From Folioceros fuciformis (taxonomy: Eukaryota; Anthocerotophyta; Anthocerotopsida; Anthocerotales): DNA of 60,392 nt. The stretch is from positions 1 through 60,392 of the forward strand of contig JBNGIO010006095.1 of the NCBI GenBank assembly GCA_049999805.1, read 5' to 3'. A program made the position numbers and the translations under genes. Shown in pieces: positions 1 to 9,955 of the stretch (position 1 is its first letter; the number at the start of each line of letters is the position of its first letter). The notes beneath the pieces were generated by a model. The model was not told the DNA's origin, did not search any database, and worked only from the letters and a program-made list of their open reading frames with translations.

Positions 1-2168
1 TTGAAGGGCCAAAGCACGTCAAGAGGGAGAGCTGAGGATGGGGGTGGGGATCAGATGAAGACCCAGAGTAAGCTAGATTCTGCTTGAAGAATTCAACCGC
101 GCGGGAAGTGGAGGCCCTTGAATGAGTGTCGAAGGATCTCTATGCCCCATGTGGGCTTCGAAAATGATGCTTAACATGAGGTAGGGGAGGGCGGTCATGG
201 ATATCATGGATAAACCTTATGATTAGGCAGGCCTCAATCACTGGCGATGGCGAGAGACCGAGGCCCCCCCTTAGAAATGTCTCGTTTATTCCAGGGTCCC
301 GAGACACTAGCCTCAAGCCCTGCAATAATGTAGTCAGGCAGAGGGGCGTTAGGTGCGTGCCGGTGGCTTATGGTCTAATTCAAGAGGAAATGAGAGTGTG
401 ATTTGCGGGGCTGAGTATGGCATACTAAAGGGGACACGCCCCCTCTCTAGTTTTTTTACAAACACACGGCTTATGCTTCCGCTTTGGCGCGTACACGAGT
501 TTGAGGGCCAAAACCAAACCAAGCACGGGCGCACCCCCACCTATGGTTACAGGGAGTGTTTGGGCTTTCTGCCCTAAGGCTGCCTAGCGTGCTTGGGTGC
601 CCAGCGTGCTTGGCTTTTTGCCCTAAGGCTGCCCGACATCCAGCCCAATACGGCTGTAACCATTGACCCATGTCCCCTTTGGTGCGGCGTGCGGTTTGGT
701 TGGTTTACCAAAAGGGTAGGAAAGATATAGGCATCAAAAATGGAATATTCTGCTAGATACCATGGGAAACCCTGAAAAATGTATAGTGAGAGAGTGTCCC
801 CTTTGTATGCCATAGCTGAGACCATGGAGAAGAAACCGTGCAGTGTACCAGACACTCTGCTCTGGAACCCTTTTACCTTCTCGTAGATGTAACACGCACA
901 AGTCTGAAAGCATGGCCGGTGTGGTGCACGGACCTCTTCGCGGAAGGCCCCGCGGCGGACAGCTCTCCACAGTGACTGAACATAGGCATATGCTAGGAGA
1001 TACCCGGGGAGATAGTACTAAAATTCTGACACCTCCCCTCTGTCCGATGTGGTATGCCATACGCCCCTTCCCGTCGTCGTCCACATATCCTATTCAACGA
1101 GTGGAACCGAACTGACTGACACCATACGTTTGGCACTGATTGCAAGAGCTGTAGACACAGGACGACAGCCTGGAGGAGCCGTGGATAGAGGACGACTTAA
1201 AACTCGTCATAACGTGGTCGCCGGAGCCATTGTGACAAATTATGTCAAAGCATACATATCCATCTCATCTCAGCAGTCTTGCCAACTTTCCTGCCCTTCG
1301 TGAATCGCATTGCAGACAGAAACATGGACAGTCAACATGTTTCATCGGAGAGCCTTGTGTATGCAAGCCCAAGGGGGTTTCTCATTCACGACTCTTGTCA
1401 CGATTCAGTGAAACAACGGAATCATGTGGATGCGTTGCTCAGGATTCTACACAGCAAGCATCATCGGCAAGCATCGCTAGAGAGACAGGGCACCCTTCCG
1501 GTTCGAATTCTGAATAGTGCACCACCGTCTGTATGGTGACTGGATTGTGAACTAACTATTCACACATGGAGAAGGAGTTCCAGGTCAGCTGTGGAAATCA
1601 AGGTGAGCTACAGAGCCACATCAGGTACTTCTGGACGTGTTGGGATTCCATCCCACACCTCCAGTGTAATCTGTCCCGCACTCTTACCAAACCAACCGGA
1701 ACCACAAATCCTCTCCCTACGACTTGAACCTGAACCGGCTTGCCACATGGGAGACTGAAGGTTTCGCCTCCTGCAACAGGCTGTGCTTGCCAGACACGTT
1801 TTCTTGGAACACTCGCATCCTGCTGTGGAAGAAACGTATAGGTGCAGATACTCACCTTGTTTTGCATTGCTTTATCCGTGGAAGCAAATGTCTCCTCACC
1901 AGTGTCTGCGTTCCGGGCTCAGGAATGCAGTCACCACAGGACGTCACTTAAAGCAGGAATGCACTTGTCGCTTGTGATTTTAGAGAGCAGGAAACTACCC
2001 ACTTCATCGGAATCTCTCACTCGCGTCCAACACACGAACCTCAAGATTTATGCCCTGCATCTCTTTGCTCTCGTCCTGCCAGAAGAACAGTACCTGCTGC
2101 ACAGTGTACGAGGAAGCAACACACAATCGACTACACTCACCCCATCATTGCCTACACTTACTTCCCTG
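1..2168. other. Intergenic, no gene recognised
   Basis: All open frames here are short (at most about 125 codons), overlap on both strands and show no recognisable domain. A short phrase containing ccctaaggctgcc occurs twice near 570 and 625. A possible inverted-repeat element is listed separately. The region could be old transposon or untranslated sequence, but no reverse transcriptase, integrase or transposase segment was seen. Confidence 0.5.
411..820. mobile_element. Candidate small inverted-repeat element (MITE-like)
   Basis: The stretch at 411-450 and the reverse complement of 781-820 match imperfectly over roughly 35 bases; both share tatggcata followed by aaaggggacac. The enclosed segment is about 330 bp with no coding potential. 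This arrangement resembles a non-autonomous DNA transposon. No clear target-site duplication was found and the superfamily cannot be assigned, so the call is weak. Confidence 0.3.
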
Positions 2169-2272
2169 CTGGGACTAATAAATCACATGTGGAAAAACTA
2201 TGTATTATGCACTCTTTGAGCTGGGACTAATAAATCACATGTGGAAAAACTATGTATTATGCACTCTTTGAG
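2169..2272. repeat. 52-bp perfect tandem duplication
   Basis: A 52-bp unit beginning ctgggactaataaatcacat is present twice, back to back (2169-2220 and 2221-2272), with no mismatch seen. It lies in gene-free sequence and looks like a recent local duplication. Confidence 0.95.
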
Positions 2273-2545
2273 CCTAAACCTGATTGAGCATTCCTACTAA
2301 GCTTCGGCAAGTGGGGGACAGGCAAATGTGAGTTAGATTAGGTGGGAAGGCAGGTGCGTTGCCGGTGGCGGTGAGGTAGGTGCATTCGGGAGATGGAGGG
2401 TCATGGGCACAGACTCATACGCCCGCCCAGCTTCAGCTCCAGCTCCACCTCCAGCACAAGATCTTGCAAAGCCGCTGGATGTCGCGGCTCCAGCTCGTCA
2501 GGATCCCCTTGCCTCCCGCACCTCCTTTGCAGCCCGCCCCCGTTC

Positions 2546-2645
2546 NNNNNNNNNNNNNNNNNNNNNNNNNNNNNNNNNNNNNNNNNNNNNNNNNNNNNNN
2601 NNNNNNNNNNNNNNNNNNNNNNNNNNNNNNNNNNNNNNNNNNNNN
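2546..2645. other. Assembly gap (100 N)
   Basis: One hundred consecutive undetermined bases. The round number suggests a placeholder of unknown true size. The GC-rich flanks (2400-3060) carry open frames on both strands but nothing recognisable. Confidence 0.98.
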
Positions 2646-3069
2646 CCTTCCAACCATCTCCTCTCTGCCCCGAGGCATGCCAACCACCTGATGGACCGCC
2701 TCATTTCCTCACGTCATGCCCGAAATGCGAAGGCAGACAGTCACACACGCCGAATGCGAGTCACGTTAACGCCAGATTCGATGACAGGATCGTCGGTTCC
2801 TCCAGGTCCGGTGCGAACCACACGGACCACGGCGTCCCTATCATCAGAACCACCAAGGTGCAAGATTCGCAAGGTGGTGTTCCTGGCCAAGCTCAGAAAC
2901 GCGGAGGCGAGAGACGAGTGACAGGATACAGCGCAGCCGCTGTTCTTCATACTCGTGTCCGGACAAGAGGGATAACGGACTCGCCAGACGCTCCCAAAGT
3001 GAAGGCAGCCTCAACCAGGTCTACACATTGCAAGGCAGTGAATGCATCTGTTTGCTGTGGCTAAGTATG

Positions 3070-3614
3070 TCACACACTTGGGATGTAAAACTCCACTTCC
3101 CGGATGTAAACAAGGGGAACAACACCATTGAACCCTTCTGTGAGTATGACGCCGTTGTCGGACATGAAAAGTTTCATCCCATCCTTGAGAGCTCTCCACA
3201 TCCAGGTGAATGAAAACTTCACAGATCTGTCGCATTCCGCTTATAACTCCGCATTGATTTGACAAGCCTGTGGCGAAGTGAATATGCAAGCGCCCCATTC
3301 TGCTCAATCCCACCTTCGTTATTTCATTCAAGTATGGGAGGTACGTACCATGGACATAAACTGCAACATCTTGAGCAGACAGAACTGGCGCCAAGAGGTG
3401 CTCTGTCTTGACCGCCGTGATCGAATGACCTTGATTAGCCCTAACAAGGAGCTTTCCAGTTTCCTCTAGCAGGCTAAATCTATGCTTCGTGTCGGAAGCA
3501 TCGGCATCTCGTACGTCGTCGATGGTATGTGACCTCAAGGCCACGCTTGCTGATGTCTTCACATTCAGCTTCAACAGCTCAGCTACATCTATGTCAAACA
3601 CCTTGTCACTGTCC
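3070..3614 (-). pseudogene. Tpt1/KptA-like RNA 2'-phosphotransferase fragment
   Basis: Tpt1 removes the 2'-phosphate left at tRNA splice junctions, transferring it to NAD+. The fragment shows family blocks in order: ELLKLN, SHTIDDVR, HRFSLLEE, LLVRANQGHSI, VHGTY, GLSRMGRLHIHFATG and VISGMR. The N-terminal block carrying the catalytic Arg-His pair is missing, replaced by PPR sequence. The C-terminal block (MSDNGVILTEG then a VVP stretch) is present but in another frame, so a one-base indel lies near 3200; its stop is at 3070-3072. No intron interrupts the homology, which suggests a processed copy. Without the N-terminal catalytic residues and with the frameshift it should be inactive. The family match is recognised by eye from conserved blocks and is strong. 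Confidence 0.85.
3593..3614. repeat. 22-bp direct repeat, copy 1 (PPR/Tpt1 junction)
   Basis: The 22 bases at 3593-3614 (gtcaaacaccttgtcact plus gtcc) recur exactly at 3753-3774. Copy 1 sits at the point where PPR homology switches to Tpt1 homology; copy 2 lies in the upstream PPR P motif (reads DSDKVFD on the minus strand). Confidence 0.95.
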
Positions 3615-3752
3615 GCTGTAGGAGTGATGCAATACTGTTCGCGCATAGCCTCAAAGTACCTGCGGCCCTTGGTCACTTCACCAGTGTGACTGCACGCTTT
3701 TAGCACACTAAGGAACGTAATGCCATCTGGCTGTATGCATTTGGAGAACCAA

Positions 3753-3774
3753 GTCAAACACCTTGTCACTGTCC
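3753..3774. repeat. 22-bp direct repeat, copy 2 (inside PPR motif)
   Basis: Second copy of the repeat at 3593-3614. It is part of normal PPR coding sequence, so it is the likely donor of the copy at the chimera junction. Confidence 0.95.
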
Positions 3775-5634
3775 CCTTGATGGGTGTACCCTGCAATAAG
3801 AGCACTCCAGGTGGTGACATCTCTGTTGGGCAATGTCTCAAAAACAAGCTGTGCATCAACCATGCTACTGCACTTCCCATACATGCTTATCAAACTGCGG
3901 GCCACAGGCAAGTCCCCTTGAAAACCTAGGTCTTTAATCTGTGCGTGAAGCTGCCTTCCCATACGTAAATCTGCCAGACTTCCACATGCCTGGAGCAGGG
4001 AAACAAATGTTACGGCGTTCGGCGCAACAATGCCTTCTTCTTGCATATCCCTGAAGAGGGCAAGGGCTTCCTGCCCCATGTCCAGCTGCGAATATCCTGT
4101 GATCATGGCGGTCCACGTCACCAAGTCCTTTCGAGGAAGCCCATCAAACACTCTGTGAGCATCTTCCAAGCTGCCACACTTTGCATACATGCAAACCAAA
4201 CTGCTAGCGACGAACACATCAGCTTCGTGTCCTCGTTCCATAATTTGCGCATGGAGCTGCTTCCCCGTCCCCAAAGCTGGTGCCCCTAAACTGGAACATG
4301 CCTGGAGGAGGCACACATAGGTCACAGCATTGGGTGACACGATGCCTTCGTCTTCCATAACCCGATACACACCAAGGGCTTCCTGAGCCATGCCTTGATG
4401 GGTGTATCCTGCTATCATAGCACTCCATGTCACAACTGTTTTATGACCAAGTCCATCAAACACGTCCCGAGCATCGTCCAGGCTGCCACACTTTGCATAC
4501 ATGTCTACCAAACTATTAGCTACAAATACATCGGCTTCAAGTCCGGCTTCTCTAATTTGTGCATAAAGCTGGTTACCATGGTCCAAAGCACGTGTGCCCA
4601 AACCTGAACATGCCTTTAGGAGGCAAACAAATGTTACTGAATCAGGCGCAACCATGCCTTCTTCTTGCATACACCTGTAGAGATGAAGAGCTTCCTGTCC
4701 CTTGCCCTGCTGGGTATACCCTGCAATCATGGCACTCCACACCACCACGTTTTTCTTAGGAAGTCCGTCAAATACCCTCAGAGCGTGGTCCAAGCTGCCA
4801 CACTTTGTATACATGTCCACCAAAGCAACTACAAACAAACAAGTCACCCTGCAAGCCGCCACTCAACACGTCAGCATGCACCTGCTGCCCAGATTCTAAA
4901 TCCCCTGCCCTAGCACAAGCCTGAAGGGCTGCTACAAAAACATGGCCATCTGGCTTCACACTCGATCTGCACAGCTCATGGTACAACTGTATGGCTTTCT
5001 CATCTTGTTTTTGTCTAACATGCGCAGAAATGATGGCAGACCACGTATACGCATCTGGTTCAGCTGCCATATTGAACACATCTCTCGCTTCTTGCAACCT
5101 GCCATGAGAAGCATACATTCGGAGGATGTGGTTGCACAGGAACGTGTCCGACTCATAACCTGTCTTCACGCTCAGATCATGAACACGGCGACCCAGAGGC
5201 AGATTCTTGCGAACCAAACATTCTTTCAGTACCGTGTATAAGAGGGATCTGGAGACCTCACAGCCGGTAAGCACCAGCACTCCCAGCGCATCGACAGCCT
5301 GGGCAAGCTGCCCTTGCCGACAGTGTGTGCTAACGCTTTCAGCCGTTACACCCCTTTGGCATCCTGCAGGCATCCGAGGCCCACCATCGAGTATATCCAG
5401 CACTCTCTGTATATCCAGCTGCTCATCCGCCCAGTCTGGCTTACGCACGTTGCTTGATCTGGAGAACCTCCTGGAGCTCCTCATCACGGAAGTCAGGCGA
5501 TGTGGAGCCATTGTCATCGTCACTGTGGTCCAAGCAGAAAAACAAGCAGCCGCAACACGTCCTGGTGACGCCCTCCTCTGGAAGGTCCACCAGGACACAT
5601 TGAGCAAATTGGGCGTCTTGCAAACATGCTGCAA

Positions 5635-6366
5635 CTGCCGGCTTCATTGCCTCCTAAGGGCTGGCTCCTTGCGGTCACCTGAGCCAAGTCTCTTAAGAGC
5701 AAGAAGATGATATCATCCAGGCAGACATGGCTGGCAGGAGCACAAGGTGAGCCAACGGATGCAAGAGGCACCCACCCAAGTGCGCTTTCATCGCACAAAG
5801 CTTCACTAGATAGGACTCCTCTCAGGCGAGTGCAGTCAGGTGTCCAAGGCTGTGGGCGAAAGCATGGGGCATGGCGCCCCTGCATGAATGATTCCTCTGT
5901 TGAACGTACGCTCGGGACAAGATGAGTCGACAAGGGAAGGATATGGAGCATCTCCTGAGCACAACCTCATCGACGGAGCTGCAGTGACGGATGTGGTAGT
6001 AGCCATTGAAGCGTATGAGCTCATGTCATGCGGCTGATGAGACAGTTTACTTGAACAGTACTTGCACCAACAGATACCTCGCAAGAAAGTGAGCATTCCC
6101 TTCCTTGGCCTAACGCCTCGAGCCCTGGCCATAAAATTTTGATCTGCATGTAGCTCCGTAGGAGTCCCATCATGCCTTCCTTCCCCACAGGCTACTACGG
6201 GGGCGAAGGCATCATGCATACAACACGGTGGGGAAAGGAGCGCACCCCATCCAAGAACTGATCCGTCCCTGGGAGACTACCTGGGGAGTTCCAATGTCCT
6301 GACCTCTGGAGACTGCTTCAAAGGGATAACGGCATTGGCAAGCTCCCCTTCTCCTCCTGTTCGACT
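5635..6366. other. Intergenic between two PPR pseudogenes
   Basis: Lies between the 5' end of the first and the 3' end of the second minus-strand PPR pseudogene. Short overlapping frames only; no domain, RNA gene or repeat recognised. Confidence 0.5.
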
Positions 6367-9300
6367 CTTTCAACTGCAACAATCGTTTGCGAATCGATGC
6401 ACTCGGTACCCATCTCTCACAACAATGTGACTCTTTTCAAGCCTTGACATGATCTCGGTGCAGCTGTGACAGTCACTGCACATGCGTAGATTCTTCGTCA
6501 CCACCAGGGGTGTCCCACTCGAAGTGTTCAACAGACCAAACGCCAGAGCTAGCTTCTCAGCATGCCCACAAAGCGCATCTTCCTTTTCCTTCTCACGCAG
6601 AGGCTTCAACACCAAATTTGTGCGAGGAACGTGGCCTCCTTCCTGCTTCAGTCGTGCATTCGTGCACTCTACCTTCAGCGCGATATCCTCTCTCCTGCCT
6701 CCCACCACAAATCTATGTACTTGCTTTTTCCCCTCAATGCTCGCAACTCCAGGTTTCTTGTTGGCTCCTGCTACTAGTCTCTGTGTTTCAATCCGGTCTA
6801 TATCGCTCCACCTGCCTGCATCTGCGCAGACATTGGCCATGAGCACATACGTGGGCGCCCACCGACAGTCCAGTTTCACCAGACTGTCGAAACACCACAT
6901 CGCCCTCTCTACATCTCCGTGACTTCTGCACGCATTCAATGGCGACGTCAGCCCCACAACATTCCTTCGGTCCTCACAAGACAAAACATTTTCTCAGCCT
7001 CATCTAAATGGCCTGTACGCCCAGAAAGGTCAACCATGCAATTGTAATGCTCAAGAGCAGGTTTGATTGATGGCATGCTCTTCAGCGATGGAATCAAAGT
7101 ACTTGCGGCTGGCCCTCGTGGACCAGTCCCTCGTGACTGCATGTTGCTACAAGGCATGTAAAAGTTGCACCATCAGGCGGAATACCAGCAAATAGCATCT
7201 CCTCAATACAAGCTTATGCTCTGTGCCCATCACCACCCACGCACCATACCCAGATGTCAGGGCATTCCATGTCACCACATTCCTTGTGGTCATGCTGTCA
7301 AAAACCTGGCGTGCATCTTCCAGTTCCCCGCATTTTGCATACAAGTCCACCAGGCAATTGCCACTACGTTGTCCAGCAGTCCACTTTCACCAATCTGTCA
7401 GTGCAGCTGCCTGCCCGTCTGCAAGGCACCTGTGCTGGCTCGGGCGTTGAGGAGGCAAGCAAAAGTAAAATGGTTAGCCAAAACAAGGCCTTTCTGCTCC
7501 ATTTGTTCGTACACCACAAGTGCCTCATGTCAGAGTCGTTGCTGGGAAGACCCAGCAGTCAGCACCGTCCATGTCACCACATCCTTGGTGGCCACGCTGT
7601 CAAACACCTGGCGTGCATCTTCCATGGAGTTCACAACCTTTTGCATACGTGTGGGCACCAAGCAGTTGCCCAACACCACGTTATCCACCAGTTTTTTTTC
7701 CACAATCTGTGATTGCAGCTGCCTGCCTCTCTGGGAGGCACCCGTGCTTCTGTAGGCCTTCAGAAGGTAAGCAAAAGTAACGTGGTTAGCCTCAACGTGG
7801 CCTTCTTCTTCCATTTGTTCATACAGAACCAGCGCCTCGCAAGCAAGAGCTTGCTGTGCATACCCAGCAATCAGGGCGTTCCATGGCACCACGTTCTTTG
7901 TGTTCATGGTGTTAATAACCTGGCGTGCATCCTCCAGTTCCCCACATTTTGCGTACATGTCCACCAGGCTGGTTCCCAAAACTATGTCATCCAGCAGGCC
8001 TCTTTCCACCATCTGTCAGTGCAGCTGCCTGCCCTTTCTGTAAGGCACCAGTAATCCGCTCCCACAGGCATTCAAGAAGCAAGCAAAGGTGACATGGTTT
8101 GCCAAAATGAGGTCCTCTTGCTCCATTTTTCTACATAGCAGAAGAAGAAGAAGAAGCGCATCTTGACCAAGTCGTTGCTGTGCATACCCAGCCATCAGAG
8201 CATTCCATGTCACCACATCCTTGGTGGCCAAGCTGTCAAACACCTGGCGTGCATCTTCCATGGAGTTCACAACATTTTGCATACATGTGGACACCAAGCA
8301 GTTGCCCAACACCACGTTATCCACCAGTTTTCTTTCAACAATCTGTGACTACAACTCCCTTCCCATCCATCTGTAAGGCACCAGTGCTTGCACATGAGTC
8401 CAGAAGACAAGCAAAAAGTAACATGCTTGGCCAAAAGCAGCCCCTCCTGCTCCATTTGTCCATACACAGCAAGAGCCTCATGTCCAAGCCCTTCCTGGCC
8501 ATACCCAGCAATCAGGGTGGTCCATGTCAACACATTCTTTGTGGAAAAACTCTCGAACACCTGGCGTGCATCTTGCAATTCGCCACATTTTGCATGCGTC
8601 CACCAGGGAGGTGCCAACAAACAAGTCAGGACGAATGCCACTGTGCAACACATCAGAGTGCACTCTACTGCCAGATTCCAAGTCGGCAGCGAATGCACGA
8701 GCTTGCAGGGCAGGTACGAAGACGTGAGCATCAGCCTTCACTCCTGACCTACGCATGTCATGGTACAGTTGTATGGCCTCTTTAGGCTTCCCACGTACGT
8801 ATACGCGGAGATCATGGAAAACCAAACGAAGGCATCTGGTTTGCACACCCTGGTGAACACGGTCATGGCCTCCTCCAGACTACCTCCACATGCATACATG
8901 CCGCGAGATATGGTTCCCCAAGTATGCATCCGCATCGTACCCAAGCTTCGCCGTAACATCATGAACTCTTCGTCCCACAGCCAAATCCTTCTTAGCTGTA
9001 CAATGCTTTAACACAGTGTATAACAGAGACTGTAAAATGGCAGTTTTTTCCTGTGCCAGAGAATCCAGGATGCCAACCGCCTCAGAAATCTTCCCCTGCT
9101 GACATAGCATGGTCACTGCTGTAGCCGTTAGTTACCATGCCCGTTTCCGAACCTATATGCATGCCACGTTCTGGCTTATAACGAAAGCACTTGGATAGAG
9201 AGACATCATGACTCATCTGTATACGTATCCAAGAAAACGAGCTGCTCATCCACCCATGCTGGCTTGGCTTATACATGCTGTGTAACCAGAGGACCTCGCC

Positions 9301-9434
9301 AGATCCCTTACGCCGGAAGTCAGGCGAACGGGAGCTCTTCGTATCTCGTTGCTCTGTTGTCCCACCACATGGTAGGGTCCAAGAAAAGTTGTTGCCACAA
9401 GTGCTTCTGCTCCTGGCGACGACCATCCTTGCAA
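6367..9434 (-). pseudogene. PPR-DYW pseudogene with many frameshifts
   Basis: Minus-strand pieces in successive frames cover an entire PLS-type PPR protein. An N-terminal segment (9116 down) reads CQQGKISEAVGILDSL; the S motifs share the phrase MYAKCGELEDARQVF and P motifs read VVTWNALIAGYAQQ. The intact last piece (6370-6984) holds E motifs, then KKPGVAS where the PG box would be, CGHAEKLALAFG (HxE deaminase motif) and CSDCHSCTE (CxxCH zinc ligands). At the C-terminus a TGA replaces the second Cys of the usual C-S-C, ending the frame at CCS. At least seven frame changes and several missing S or P segments mark it as dead. Its 5' region near 9300 resembles that of the pseudogene at 3070-5634 (APxRLTS), so the two are related. 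A gaa/aag run near 8143-8160 lies inside. Confidence 0.85.
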
Positions 9435-9955
9435 AATCCGTCCCCACCCACACTACTCATCGGAAGCGGAACTGCTGGGCTCCTTGCACATGTACTGTAC
9501 TCAGCTTGGCACATCAGCCCATGGTTGTCGCAGGAAGCTACAATCATGGTTCAGGCTGGAAATTGCGTGGGAGGTGTTGGAGCGATGATTCTCGATTATG
9601 GTCCGGTGTAGTGAGCTTTCCGTTTGTCGCTCAGTTTCTATACTGGCTTCTGAAGCTGGCTGAAATAGGCAGTAGCCGGGGCGCAGTTTGTCCGTTCTTC
9701 GAAACGCAGAGTATGGCGCTGGCCCGTGATCGCCTGCTCCGGGGATGATACAGGTATTGAGGATGTCATCTCCGGCGATGAATCCGCTGCTCTGGTCTGG
9801 TCTGGCCTGGTGTCGGACATTGGACTCGATTTCAGGGTTTAAAGCAGGTCAGCAGGGAAAGAAAGAGGTAGGACTGTTTAGGCTCTCTCACAACAGCTGA
9901 TGTTCACAAATCTGCCCGAGCCTTTTTGTTGCATCCGTATGAGGGGCTGGAGGCC
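9435..9955. other. Head-to-head spacer between PPR pseudogene and PPR gene
   Basis: About 520 bp separate the 5' ends of the minus-strand pseudogene and the plus-strand gene at 9956. It probably contains the promoter of the latter. No clear TATA box or other element was identified. Confidence 0.4.

Larger units (their letters stand above)
3070..5634 (-). pseudogene. PPR (PLS class) pseudogene fused to a tRNA 2'-phosphotransferase fragment
   Basis: Read on the minus strand, 5634 to about 3620 encodes a PLS-type PPR protein with repeated MYAKCG-type S motifs and VVTWSAMIAGY-type P motifs. At least two frameshifts break it: an apparent extra T near 4850 in the first S motif, and about 11 missing bases near 3735 compared with the paralogue at 9956-12034. 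After the motif reading YCITPTA, where paralogues continue into the last PPR and E motifs, the frame runs into a different protein that resembles plant Tpt1 (listed separately). The E1/E2 and any DYW region are absent. The N-terminal half is close to the 9956 gene and the far 5' part also resembles the pseudogene at 6367-9434. I call it a pseudogene, although a transcribed chimera cannot be excluded. Confidence 0.8.

Noticed and set aside
2393-3064. Frame of 223 codons spanning the 100-N gap
   Set aside because: One sixth of it is undetermined sequence and the rest has no recognisable domain; the gap size is arbitrary so the frame is not reliable.
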